Shown piece by piece: positions 18,653 through 29,800 of a stretch of DNA of 64,000 nt (position 1 is its first letter; each line of letters opens with the position of its first letter). Under the pieces are notes generated by a model. The model had not been told where the DNA came from. It was given only the letters and a program-made list of their open reading frames with translations, and ran no database searches. The position numbers and the translations under genes are program-made. The stretch comes from Symsagittifera roscoffensis (taxonomy: Eukaryota > Xenacoelomorpha > Acoela > Convolutidae), in contig NC_087071.1 in assembly GCF_963678635.1 (NCBI RefSeq), forward strand, positions 7,703,624-7,767,623, written 5' to 3'.

Positions 18653-18919
18653 AAGCCAACACCTTTTAAATCTAAGAGAAAAAGTTTTAATCGGGACATA
18701 GACACTGGAAGTCAGAAAACATGTTTTATCTTAGGTCATATTCTCAATGTGCAGATTAATGAAAGAATTTGAAGGCTATAGTGATGTAGTATGATGCCAT
18801 TTATATTCTGCAGTGAGTTGATATGACGTAGATAAAAGTAATTTAGTGCATTTTGTAAATTCTGTTCGATGGCACTGTAACTATTTTATGAACATTGCGC
18901 GATTCAATGAAGACAATGA

Positions 18920-18932
18920 CCGGACTGTCCGG
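18920..18932. promoter_or_regulatory. Palindrome CCGGAC-T-GTCCGG
   Basis: Six-base perfect arms around a central T. It overlaps a TGTCCGGGGAG word (18,926-18,936) that also occurs four times inside the element's coding region. Confidence 0.5.
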
Positions 18933-19260
18933 GGAGTATGTGACATTCGACCAGAATGGCCAAAATGCAATCTCCGCAGAATTCGGAATTTTAGCAGCAA
19001 GCCTTCCGAGTTAATGGTTTTGAAGGATTAACGATGTTATTCGGATGATTAGCAGAACAGTGAAGGTCAAGATATTCCCGTATTTTAAAATTTTAAATTT
19101 TCGAAGTGATGACGTAACATTTCTGAGAAATGCTGAAATGGCCATTTTTAACACAAAGCGAGTGAAAAAAGAGAACAACTTTTATCTGCGATTGCGAACA
19201 GTACGAAAATCGAGATTGAAAAACGACAACGAACTACAGAATAGCAGAGAGCGTTCCGAG

Positions 19261-19292
19261 TTGCAACTATTGTGCTGCTACAATAGTTGCAA
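19261..19292. repeat. Perfect 13 bp stem hairpin
   Basis: TTGCAACTATTGT, loop GCTGCT, then the exact reverse complement. The stem is too long to be likely by chance at a given place. Its role is unknown; it could be a transposon end or an RNA structure. Confidence 0.7.
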
Positions 19293-19825
19293 GGCCGTTG
19301 CGAACAACGGTGAAGGGTGAAAACCAGCCTTCCGAGTTATCGTGAACTTGAGATTAAGGAGCTTGATTCGGCGGATTCAAGAATCCGGAAGGGTCTCGGG
19401 ACGGAAACTTTTATTAACTCATATGAACTTTTAGCATCCTGTCATGTCCTGACTTGAATTTAACTGATATTTGGATTAGTTTTGACAAGGATGAGGTGCT
19501 AAGAGTTGGGGGGAAAGGGTTGATCCATCTTCGATGGAGATGATGATTTTTATCTACTGAACAAAAACAATAGTAATATAATAAGTAGTAGCCCTGTTTT
19601 TAAGAGTGACCTCGTGGTCTGGGGATACTGAGACCCAGCCATGAGCTCACTATTTTGCATGTAATTCAGTTAATTTGAGCGTTCTGGTCGAAGCCGGAGA
19701 ACAGTAACGTTTTTGTCGACCCGATGTTGGAAAAGACCACCGAAAAGTACTGGCTTGGTAGAGACGGTGAAAAACATGCAAAGCTCTGTTTAGACGCTAG
19801 CCAGTCGTCTTAAGACTTAGTTTTG

Positions 19826-20197
19826 TTATCCGTCGATATGTATCTTCCGGGCGAATGTTACATACGTGAGTATTGGTACGATCATAGATTTATACAAATC
19901 CATGATAGTTTGTTCTGGTTTTTGCCGAACTATCATATAACTATATGGCAAGTTTCTACTTTGTCGTATGTCGTCTCTGGTTCGAGGTCTTCTTCCAATT
20001 CCGGGTACTTCTGTTATCGTTCGGAATATTGGCTCTGATCTATTGAGTCGTAGAGACATTTCGATTAAATTATCGTCGTATAACATTTTGTAAATGTTTT
20101 GTCTAAATTCTAATCTGTTATTGGTTAATTCTAAGCTATTAAGGTCTTGTTCGAGACTTATGGTCGCACCAGATGAGTTAGGACCGAAGTGTATAAC
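19826..20197 (-). pseudogene. Minus-strand ORF remnant, unknown element protein
   Basis: Open on the minus strand from 20,197 down to the stop at 19,826 (~124 codons), with no clear start. The translation is a charged, coiled-coil-like stretch (LEQDLNSLELTNNRLEF) followed by GIGRRPRTRDD and a mixed tail. Its length exceeds the usual open stretches in this AT-rich DNA, and it is more GC-rich than its surroundings, so it is probably a retroelement Gag or ORF1 remnant. I recognise no family. Confidence 0.25.
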
Positions 20198-20640
20198 TCA
20201 TAGAGTAATTTCGGATAGGGTACACCGTCTGCTCGTCACGCTATCTTATTTTCGGCCGGATAGATTCGTGCAACTTCTTAGTCTAATACCGATCCTAATC
20301 TTACTCTTATACTATCTAGTCTCTGGTTGTTTAACTAGTCTCTGCTAGGCTCAATAGATCTAGGGTATACTGGTTTATTGCGGCTGCTGAAGTACTCGGG
20401 AGAGTTCAACTAATTTCTAAGTTAAATTAAAATCTCTCTGGTGCTGAAATTACAAGTAATTTCAGCACTTACAAATAAGTGGATTGTTAGTAAGATGGAT
20501 CATGATTGGTTAATATTAAATACTTTACATTGGTAAAATATCTAATTTATCCAATCATAAAATGTAGTTTAGATCAGGTTCCATTAAGTTATGCTACAAA
20601 GTGAACAGTTTTCTGATCTGCGGTAAGCACTTCGTCACTT
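20198..20640. other. AT-rich non-coding with a perfect palindrome and imperfect inverted repeat
   Basis: Contains the 28 nt hairpin at 20,441-20,468 and, just after it, an imperfect inverted repeat (TGATTGGTTAATATTA near 20,500 against TAATTTATCCAATCA near 20,550). This may be the end of a small MITE-like element next to the LINE remnant. Confidence 0.4.
20441..20468. repeat. Perfect 13 bp stem hairpin, 2 nt loop
   Basis: GTGCTGAAATTAC, AA, then its exact reverse complement. Confidence 0.7.
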
Positions 20641-22260
20641 CAGCAGAATGATTTTATTAAGGAGATCCCCTCGAAATGTTCGGGTTCTTATTAGCCATCA
20701 TGCCCCTCACACATAACATCTAGAGTAAGTTCAAGAGCGGATGTTTGGATGACGTGTCTTTTGGAGGTAAATGGCAGACTTCTCTGGATGATCCCAAGGT
20801 ACTTCAAAGCGCATCATCTCAGATTGGCCTCCTGCTGAATGTAAAGAACTATGAGGTTACAGCTTTCGGCGATGAGAGTGATTCAGTCTACAAGGCGTAC
20901 CCGAGTGAGTTCTCTTCGATCCATTGTGTTACTTTCGCAGACGCAACTCTTCTAGGTGCTGGTCTAGGCAAGGAAGAAGTCCGCGCAGAGTTACAGAGCA
21001 AGCTTCGAGGTGTACGAACTCTCATCAAACGCACGGAGAATTTACCTCGTCAGACAGCGTTCTTTCTCATCAAAAACTGCTTTTTTGTGCCAAAGTCTAT
21101 GTTTGTTTTAATATCTAGCCCAACTTTTTACCACCTTGATTTACTCCCGGCTATGGACGGGGGATCAAATCTGAGATGGAAAGGATGTTCAAAGGCGTCA
21201 TCACGTCACTTTCTGTCAAGTTACATTCCTAGTGAAGATGGGAGGCTTTGGCATTCTCAGCACAGCGACCATCTGCTCGTCAGCCTTCTTAGCTTCGATG
21301 GTCACTACGGCGAGCTTGAGAAGTGCGTTTCTAAACCCCGTCCCACACGAGACAAACTTTGCTGATGTTTCGCGAAAATGGGAACTCATCAGCAAAGCAG
21401 ACTTTGCTTCCCACAGCTTGTCAATTCTACAGAAGTTCTGGTCGAAAGCAGTTTTCGAACAACAGGTTTGTGAAGTGGTTGCCTCAGTTTCATTGTCTGA
21501 TATGGTCACAGCTGGGTTTTTAGGCAGCCAGGCTGCTCGTTCTGATGAGCGGACAACGTTCTTCCCTCACGCAATCTCGTACTCACGCTGTCAGCAACGA
21601 GTTACGAATTGCTGGGTTACGCATTGGAGCCCCCGTTACTGCACAGTTCAAGTGCAAATGCGGCTATAATGCGTCTCCAGATGGAAAACACCCCCTGGTG
21701 TGTCCGAAGATTAAGTACCGATTCACTCGACACAATAACTACCACAGCATCATCAAGGATTCACTGAAACCTGCAGGTTTCAGTTCCTCTTTGGAACCCA
21801 GCGGTCTTTTGAGGTCGGACGGCCGGAGACCTAACGGCCTCACGCTTACGCCATGGCAAAGAAGTTGAACCATGGTTTGAGATTTTAATTGTGTTTCTAG
21901 GTTAGCAAGCTCCAATTTACGTTGCTAATCTTACGCCATGGGTTGCTACTTTTCCGTCATTGGTTGTTACTCTTACAATATGGCAACGAGTCTACTACTC
22001 TGACCTTCCCACGACGGTAATTTTCTTACCAATTGCCATCGAGACACTGGGTGGCATCGGTAGATCTTCGCTCACCTTCCTGCAAAACCATGGCAAAAAA
22101 ATAAAAGCCAACAAAGGCAAGCCTATGGCCTTCAAGTTTCACAGTTTCAAGTTTCAATTCACACGTAAGTGTGCTACTGAGGCTGAATTACGCAAGAAAA
22201 ACCACTTCTCTGACCTTTTAAGGACACTAACTTTCGAATCTATATCTATCAAGACCTGAC
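20640..22260 (+). pseudogene. Decayed non-LTR retrotransposon: RT and restriction-like endonuclease remnants
   Basis: Only the 3' half remains, in several frames. At about 20,670-20,780 there is an RT palm remnant: a GDPLG-like block, PLTHNI, and the catalytic LDDVSFGG. ASSQIGLLLNVKNYEV and PRQTAFFLIKNCF follow. At about 21,660-21,710 a zinc-finger-like C-x-CGYN...DGKHPLVC matches the cysteine motif that precedes the endonuclease of R2/R4/Dong-type elements. RRPNGLTLTPW (about 21,815-21,855) looks like the PD-(D/E)XK region in which the Asp has become Asn. A stop then falls where a conserved Trp is usual, and LPIAIETLGGIG (about 22,025-22,065) is the last recognisable block. Multiple stops and frameshifts make it dead. 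The family assignment rests on remembered motifs. Confidence 0.65.
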
Positions 22261-22399
22261 GGCTGGTGAATTGACGGAATCACACTTAGGACTTGATTCT
22301 ATGAATCTATTGCAGCTCGAATGCTTTAAAACTCTTTAGATTTTTTCCTGTATTCGCAAGTAAACTTATCCGTTTTTTTGTTTCACTTTTTACTTAATT

Positions 22400-23035
22400 A
22401 AATTTGAATTTTTCAACCCTATAGTGGGATGTTATCTAGGTACACTCAAGAGCTGCAAATCTAGCGTCCAAGAGTGACTGCTCAAATCCTTATGATTTTT
22501 TCATTTCTTCAAATTTTTAGTTATAAAAATTTTAACCGAACTTAATTTTCTCAACAATTTACTGGGTTGCTATCAAGGTACCCTCAAGGGCTGCAAATCT
22601 AGCTCTCTAGTATGACTGCTCAAATCTTTATGGTTTTCACTATATGTCTTTTTTCATGACCTTTTTTCTCAAGAAACTTAGTTATAAAAAAAAACTATCC
22701 GAATCTGAATTTCTCAACCTTATTCTGGATGCTATCGGGGTTCACTCAGGGGTTGAAAATCAAACCTCCAAGTATGACTGCTCAAATCATTTTGATTTCT
22801 GATTATGTCGTTTTTTCGTGATTATTTAAATTGGTTGTTTTTCAAAAAACATAGATTCAAGAACGTAATGGAACTTGAAATTCTCAACCTGCACTCAGGG
22901 GGTTGCAGTTCTTCTCTCCAATTATCACTACTCAAATGCTTTTCGTTTCCGAGATGTGGCTTTACAACATGGCTTTACGGCGCTGCAAGTCTGACCTCTA
23001 AATTTGCGTGCTCAAATCCTCATCTGAGATGTGGC
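22400..23035 (+). repeat. Degenerate tandem repeat, about 80-160 bp units
   Basis: Five diverged units, each with a phrase like GCTGCAAATCTAGC followed by TATGACTGCTCAAATC. Phrase starts lie at about 22,453, 22,592, 22,752, 22,902 and 22,983. The units are T-rich and non-coding. Confidence 0.7.
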
Positions 23036-23553
23036 GTTTGTAGTGAAACGGAAACGCCTGCTGCATAAGCCCAGTTTATCTTCTTGGGAGCATTAAGAAT
23101 TTTAATACATTTTTTAGAAAGAAATTTTACGGTCAACAATCTATTTGAAGAACCGTAGATTCGACTTATGCGCTAGTATTTCTTTGCTTACGTAATAACA
23201 CTTGTTCGATTTTGATTCATGAGTTTTGGTAATCGCGATATTTTAAATGTTTCATTTTTTCGTTATCAATGATCGAAAGGCTTCAAAATTTCCGTTTTTT
23301 TGTTGGTTGCTGCCGTGTTATCCTGATAAGTTAGTTGCTGCCGTGTTATCTTGGTAAGCAAAAATCGCCATTTTGATGTTCACGGTTTCAGTTGTATCTA
23401 AAAAATTAGTCTTCACGAGTGTTTTTTTTCTCAACCGAGTTTTATCAAATAGTTTTTAGGGGTAAAATTTTGTAAAAACTCATAACTTCTCGAGCTACAC
23501 CATACTTTAAGGACCTGGAGTCGGATGAAAGAAGGGTCTATTCAACAATCGCG
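23036..23553. other. AT-rich non-coding
   Basis: Nothing found apart from a direct repeat of two 28 bp units at 23,303-23,358. Confidence 0.6.
23303..23358 (+). repeat. Two tandem 28 bp units
   Basis: Units 23,303-23,330 and 23,331-23,358 share TTGCTGCCGTGTTATC and differ at a few positions. Confidence 0.85.
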
Positions 23554-24117
23554 ATGACTATTCCCAGACTCTCTCTCAACCCGAACACAAACAAAAAGGA
23601 GCAAAACTTGCGACTTCTCCTAATCAAGGGCTCCCTGCATTCAGGAGAAAACATTTTGGGGTGGCACGACGTCATCAACAATTCAATCAGGAGCCACATA
23701 TTAAACACCTATCGACCCAGCAGCCCGGAAATTATTTCCAAATATCTAAATACAAGAAGTACATGAATCAGAGCGTTAGTGTATTGTAAGAGGAAAGGCC
23801 TGCCCGAGATCGAGGAAGCGCTGAGACGAACGGGTATTTTAGTCAATCCCGTGGCCAAGTACCTGCTATCGAAAAGGAAGGGAAAACACGAGCCACAGTT
23901 GATGGGAGAGTATTTAGAGCTGCACCAAGATAGTGCTCTGGAGTTGAAGTCGCTCAGGCTGGTAGTCGAGAATCAGGGAATTCTACCAGTACTGAATGGC
24001 AAGACAAGACCAGCCAAAAACAGACCTTCACAGTCAACGAGGATGGAACTAGCGAAAAGGAAGGAGAGAGATCAAGCGGATGGTACTTCATCATTTTGTC
24101 AGTGTTGTTTTGTTTGA
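23554..24117 (+). pseudogene. Unknown ORF with one in-frame stop
   Basis: A single frame from ATG 23,554 to TAG-type end at 24,117, interrupted only by TGA 23,764-23,766; total about 187 codons. It is more GC-rich than its surroundings, which suggests former coding. Charged and helical, with a basic tail (KNRPSQSTRMELAKRKERD). I recognise no domain. It could be a Gag or ORF1 remnant of a retroelement or an isolated exon. Confidence 0.35.
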
Positions 24118-24530
24118 TCTTTGATTTGTGCCTCGTGAACTTCACTCCTCGTGGCCTGCGAAGCTTACAATGGATACAGAAGAATAAACTTTTGTGGAAC
24201 CTAGTGCTAGCTTATCTTAAATGGTATCTTAAACTAATTAATTGTTTTCACAGATTTAAGTTTCTGAGATAATGCTTTTAAAACGATATTATAACGGATT
24301 CTTGTTGCAATCAGGGTGCCGAAAAACTGAATTTTTTGGACCAAGCGGTTCCTTGATTTCAGCTAAAACTTCTCAGAATTAAAAAAAAATTAAGGCTAGA
24401 AATGACGAGAAGAACATCAGTGACAGGTTAGGGAAGCGAGAATGGTAGTTCAGCGGGTTTTGATGAAAAAACTTGGCCGGTCATTTAGCTTTTCATTGAA
24501 CATAAGAACAGAAGTAATTGAAGCACAGTG
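24118..24530. other. AT-rich non-coding, nothing recognised
   Basis: No ORF, repeat or site that I can support. Confidence 0.6.
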
Positions 24531-25715
24531 AATTAGCCCGTTTCCGGTTGTAATTATTTTTTCAAATTTTTTTTCTTGTTCTTGGTTTTCGTCCTAGTTT
24601 CTGTCGGTTGATTTTCCGTTTTTTTTGAAACGCCATTTTTTGACCTGAAGCGGTTTTCCTTGCTTACATTCCTAGAGCATATGTTTTCTTTCAGTTTAAA
24701 CTATTTTTACTACAGATGATTTTTCAGTAATTTGTAAATCTACCAAGTCTGATTTTGGTTTTGTTTCATTTTTTTCGTTTGTTTTCAAATATTTTAACTG
24801 GGTCAGTTGATGTTGTATCGGCTCAATCAACTTATATTACATAACTTTGAGGGCAAATATATTTTCATGCGATTATGTGTTTCAGATTGGATGGGTCGTA
24901 AAAGTTCTAAAAATTTTATGAAAATTTTCTTTGAGCCAACAGTTTTGTTGTCGGCTCGAAAAGGTTACGACCGAAACTTTGTTGCCGCTAGGGAATTGAT
25001 TTTCAACTATTTTTAAGGCTTTTTATGATCTTCTTTCTATACAACCATGCAGTTTTTGTAGCTTTATCTGTTTCGAGTTTTCGAGTTATTTTTTCATGTA
25101 ACTAATTTTTTCAATCATTTTTTCCTTCATTTTGCAGAATTTTTCCGCGTCGCAAGTGTTGCGAAGCTAAGCTTGGCTTCTGGGTTTATGGTTAAGAGTA
25201 ATGAACGTAGTCAGTACACTTATATAGGTTTTTCTTATTATTTTTTAATTTTTCTTCTCAGGAATTTGTCCACACTGATTTTTCGCGGTTTGAGTTGTGA
25301 TTTATTTTCAATTTCAGTGCACTTCTATTGTTAAAAGGGAGAAACTCCACTATTGAACACTAAAAACTGAAAAGGTCACGAAGAACGTGATCAACTTCTA
25401 ATTTCGAAAAAGGAAATTAATAATCAGATTTTCCAGCGAAATAAAAGTTTTACCTATTGATCCAGTTTTCGCAAATTGGGTCAATTTTAATTTAACTAAA
25501 AAACTTTCCATCATAAATTGTTCTATAAATTCAAAGAGCTTTAAGGCTATCTTATCTTTTCTTTGAAATTCAAAAATTGAAGATTTTTGAAAAATAAATA
25601 AAGTAGATTTTTTTTTCAGTTTTCTTGCATTCATTTTTTTCCAACTGTCAGTTGGCTATGTTTGTGTTGTATCGCAATTTGAACGAAGCTTTGCTTCGCC
25701 TCTTTCTCAAAAGTA
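24531..25715 (+). repeat. 1.2 kb direct repeat, copy 1
   Basis: Begins at TTAGCCCGTTTCCGG and ends in a CGAAGCTTTGCTTCG hairpin. It matches 28,731-29,925 over its whole length at roughly nine bases in ten by eye. Its 3' part (25,192-25,663) is a copy of the R1 family found throughout the CPSF2 introns. Confidence 0.85.
25192..25663 (+). repeat. R1 family repeat copy
   Basis: R1 runs from TTAAGAGTAATGAACG to GTTGGCTATGTT, about 470 bp. It has an internal hairpin (GGTCACG-AAAAA-CGTGATC type) and a terminal hairpin CCAACTG-T-CAGTTGG, here at 25,641-25,655. No terminal inverted repeats seen. Confidence 0.8.
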
Positions 25716-25885
25716 TGAAATATGTCGCTATTTGTTTCAGTCATTTTTTAAGCTCTTGTTTTGACGTTTATTTTTGCATCGCATGCGAGGAGGAGCTCCG
25801 CTTCGCCTTTGCGTGAAAATTTTTGTAAACATGTAGGCTATAAATTCTTTGGTGGTAAAAACGGCAGATCAATGTAAAATAAATT

Positions 25886-25919
25886 CCAGAAACGTTTTCG
25901 ACATAAAAGTCATCATCAG
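25886..25919 (-). ncRNA. Hammerhead-ribozyme-like core
   Basis: On the minus strand: CTGATGA, then a short stem II (GAC, loop TTTTAT, GTC), then GAAA, then ACGTTT. This is the conserved hammerhead core order with a very short self-complementary stem III, as described for Penelope-like elements, where such motifs may act as dimers. Stem I could not be closed with certainty. Activity is unknown. Confidence 0.5.
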
Positions 25920-26076
25920 CCAATTTAAAAAACAAAGCACCTGTAAAACCGGAATGGAAATGGATGTGTAGAAATTACAAAAAATGTATAAAAACTAACA
26001 TTAAAAAGAATATAAAAATAGCATCAGTTAAGACCCGAGTTAGTCATATGACTAAAACAAACGGACTTAAAAAACC

Positions 26077-26292
26077 TCACAACTTGACTGTGAGGTACCG
26101 CTGCCGGTATTCCTCGCGCGTGTTGAGGGCAGGTCTTCTCCTCGAAATATAAAGCGCTTCTAAGGTCAAAAGTTTATTCGTGTCTAAGCATCTGTCTAAA
26201 ATTCTCGCCTCAACTGCAGCCTTGTCTGCTCCGCATTCCTTTAGATGACTACCCACCGGGGCAGAGTCCCTAAGGTGTTCAATTTTTCGTGT
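26077..26292 (-). pseudogene. Penelope-like C-terminal fragment (after GIY-YIG region)
   Basis: A 71-codon open stretch on the minus strand, stop at 26,077. It shows a GSHLKECG block, an ARILDRCLD block, and KLLTLEALYI...PALNTREEYR...LTVKL at the end. That order is what I remember from the end of Penelope-like proteins, just after the GIY-YIG nuclease. The reverse transcriptase and nuclease core are missing, so it is a 5'-truncated dead copy. Confidence 0.6.
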
Positions 26293-26513
26293 TCAACGTT
26301 TCTGGAATTTATTTTACATTGATCTGCCGTTTTAAAAGTAGCATCTGTTTAAAAGTAGCATCTGTCCAAAATTCTCGCCTCAACTGCAGCCTTGTCTGCT
26401 CCGCATTCCTTTAGATGACTACCCACCGGGGCAGAGTCCCTAAGGTGTTCAATTTTTCGTGTTCAACGTTTCTGGAATTTATTTTACATTGATCTGCCGT
26501 TTTAAAAGTATCA
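26187..26513. repeat. 170 bp tandem duplication inside the Penelope-like remnant
   Basis: The copy starting at 26,187 recurs at 26,357 almost unchanged, including the inverted terminal segment, so it is recent. Confidence 0.85.
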
Positions 26514-26860
26514 TAGTAACCGAGGTTACAGTCATGAGTCCCTTCATCATGTATTCCAGTCAAAATCCTTGGAATTTTTTAGATATGGAAGTGATAATGA
26601 TAAAAGAAGATGACAAGTGTTTAAGTCCTTTTCAATTAAAATCGATACGGGTTACGTTTCTTCAATAAGAACACGCAACTCGACACGAGATAATGTAATA
26701 TACAAGTGTTACAAGTAAAAAAATTTCGTCGAAAGTTATTTTGTCATTTATTGTTCCGAGTACGCAAGCGGCGTTCGGAATCTGTATTGCCAGGGAGATT
26801 CTCTGTTTTAAAAAGCTGCCTGCTCTTTTAGTTCGCCCCTGTTAAAAACTTGATTTTAGA
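26514..26860 (+). other. 5' flank of GTF3C5
   Basis: Non-coding, AT-rich. No TATA box or initiator that I would defend; the promoter probably lies here. Confidence 0.35.
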
Positions 26861-29800
26861 ATGGAATTGTCTCTCCGCAAAACTCAGCTGCTTTGTGCTA
26901 TTAATTATCCAGGTTTTGTGAAAAATTTTGATCGATTTGAGGAAGCAGTTGGTATTGAAAAACTGCGCTCAACTCTGAGTAATCCTCAGCTTCGAATCAC
27001 CTTGCAGTTAGACAGCAAAAACAACTTCGCAAAACCAATTCTAGGAACACAGAAATCAATCGATAATCAGTTACTATTGAAAGTTCGCCTTAAACGGAAA
27101 AAAGGAGCGCCTGCTAAGAGTTCACAGATTATTAATTGTGAAATTGTTGGAGTTCCCACCACTGCGTTTGATTTTAACAATATGGCTGATTTCCAGTATT
27201 TACCAGTCGAACAGAATTCCAGTGGCAAAATAATCGACATGCAGAAAGCTCTAGTTGGTTATGATCCTGCTTCGCCTTTTCATTCATTCGGGGAGTTCTT
27301 GTCCCAGGATTTACCTATTATTGCTTGTCCTTCGTTGTTCTCCAGGTTTGAACGTCCTGTGACTTATTATTTCCGACCGGAGTTTCAGGATCAGTTCTCA
27401 GGTTCACAAAAACAAAAGAAATCTGCTGAGGGAGAAGAAGATGACAGTGTCGCTGACAAGGATCTCGTCGCAAACTCTACCAGAAAGCGCCGCTTGAACG
27501 GTACGCAGTACATGCGTTTTGGAGATCCCACTGTTCCTTTCCAAATTTGCCCCGCTATTGTGAGTCAGAAAGTATTTGGAAGATTGAAAGATATTTCGAG
27601 TAGGCTCGAGAAATTGTTTGCTAAATGTCCATGTTGGTTTACAAAGGCTCTGAACTACGAATTCAATGACAATCTTGCATATCAGAAAATACTGCTCAAA
27701 GGAGCTGTCCAGAGGCATGCGTATCTTTGTTATACAGGACCTTGGTCAAGGCAATGGATACGATTTGGCTACGACCCTAGAAGAGACCGTAACTCAAAGC
27801 TACTACAAACAATGGATTATCGATTGCCGAAGAAATTTACAAAAACGAGACAATTGGATACGAACGGGTCACACATCAAAATCAAACGGGTCTTCATGCA
27901 GATTCCTGATGGAGAAGTGACCTCGACGAGCGAAGAAGTTAATGAAGCCAGAAGAAAACAGACGGAGAAAGTGGAATTTGAGATATTTCCCGATCAGTTG
28001 CCAACTTGCTACAACACCTTTTCACAGGTCAGATAATTTTTCTCAAACGATTTCGACGAAGTTTGTCGCATCGGCGGTAAAAACCAATTTTTAACAAGTA
28101 ATTACAGTGATTCCAGCGTTCTTTTAAGCAAGCGTTATCAAATCTCAGTGAAGATACTTTTTTTATGGTTAACAACTTGATTAACAAATTCACTGCAACA
28201 TTTGTACGAGAGATCAAGGTACAAATTGGTATGGTTTAGCGCGGAGATTAAGTTCATGCTTGGGACGACAAAGGTCATGGTTTTTTTTTCAGGCAAACAA
28301 TTTTCCCCGTGACGAAAAATATTTCTTGACTATAATTGTCTGCATATTTTTGGTCAGCTTAATTGCCACAGATGTAAATCTGCTGCATTTGAGTGTTTTT
28401 TTTTAAACTATCATTCAAACCTCTTGTTGTGTACTATTTATTGAACGTTTTTGAAATTTGATTTATTATTTGATTGATTTTTTTGATGTTTTCTTTTCTT
28501 TCTTATTTCAGAAGAAAGTAATGATTGGTGGCTGCGGCTTGTCTTTTTCTTTGAAATCATGCTTTTTTCTGATAATAGTTCAATGAAGTGTTTTTACCCT
28601 ATGAAGTATTTAATGCAGTTGGGTTCTATACTTTTTTTTCACGTAAACAATTTTGTTCCACTGGACTGTTTCATCTTCTGGCATGCTCAATTTCTTGAAA
28701 ATTCAAATAAAACACTATAATTTAAGTTGCAATTAGCCCGTTTCCGGTTGTAATTATTTTTTCAAATGTTTTTTTTGGTTCTTGGTTTTCGTCCTAGTTT
28801 CTGTCGGTTGATTTTCCGTTTTTTTTGAAACGCCATTTTTTGACCTGAAGGGATTTTCATTGGTTGCTTTTCTAGAGCATATGTTTTCTTACAGTTTAAA
28901 CAGTATTTTTACTAAAAATAATTTTTCAGTAATTTGTAAATTTACCAAGTCTGATTTTGGTTTTTGTTTCATTTTTTTCGTTCGTTTTCAAATATTTTAA
29001 CAGGGTCAGTTGATGTTGTATCGGCTCAATCAATTTATTTTACATAACTTTGAGGGCAAATATATTCTCATGCGATTATGTGTTTCAGATTGGATGGGTC
29101 GTAAAAGTTCTAAAAATTTTTTGAAAATTTTTTTTTGAGCCAACAGTTTTGTTGTCGGCTCAAACAGGTTACGACCGAAAATTTGTTGCCGCTAGGGAAT
29201 TGATTTTCAATTATTTTTAAGGCTTTTTATGATCTTCTTTCTATACAACCATGCAGTTTTTGTAGCTTTATCTCTTTCAAGTTTTCAAGTTATTTTTTCA
29301 AGTAACTAATTTTTTTTTCAAGTAATTTTTCCAACTTCATTTTTCAGATTTTTTCCGCGCCGCAAGTGTTTCGAAACTCAGCTTGGCTTCTGTATTTATG
29401 GTTAAGAGTAATGAACGTAGTCAGTACACTTATATAGGTCTTCCATATTTTTTAAAATTTTCTTTTCAGGAATTTGTTCACGCTCTATTTTGATTTTTTT
29501 TCGCGGATTGAGTTGTGCTTTATTTTCAATTTCAGTGCACTTCCATTGTTAAAGGGAGCCGGAATCCACTATCGAAAACTAAAATTATAAAGGTCACAAA
29601 GAACATGATCAACTTCTAATTTCGAAAAAGGAAATTAATTATCAGATTTCCCAGCGAAATAAAAGTTTCACCTATTGATCCAGTTTTCTCAAATTGGGTA
29701 AATTTATACGAATAAAGTTTCCATCGTAAATTGGTCTTAAAATTCACAGAGATTTAAGGCTAACTTGTTTTTTCTTCGAAATTCGAAAATTGAAGATTTT

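Larger units (their letters stand above)
18122..19825 (+). other. Non-coding tail of the giant element
   Basis: No convincing ORF. It begins purine-rich (18,122-18,235), then turns AT-rich. It holds a TATA-like TTTATAAAT near 18,340, an AATAAA near 18,577, a hairpin around GCAGGACTGTCCTGC (18,638-18,652, with outer GTTGG/CCAAC arms), a second palindrome CCGGACTGTCCGG (18,920-18,932), the words shared with the 8.9-9.1 kb spacer, two copies of AGCCTTCCGAGTTA (19,002 and 19,326), and a perfect hairpin at 19,261-19,292. It may contain the 3' LTR, but without the 5' LTR its borders cannot be fixed. Confidence 0.45.
25855..26513 (-). mobile_element. Truncated Penelope-like element
   Basis: On the minus strand, a C-terminal endonuclease-like fragment (26,077-26,292) is followed by a short 3' region and a hammerhead-like core (25,886-25,919). 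About 40 bp at 25,855-25,896 recurs inverted at 26,295-26,336 and again at 26,465-26,511. The 170 bp from 26,187 is tandemly duplicated. Penelope-like elements commonly carry hammerhead motifs and complex, partly inverted terminal repeats, which fits. Confidence 0.65.
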
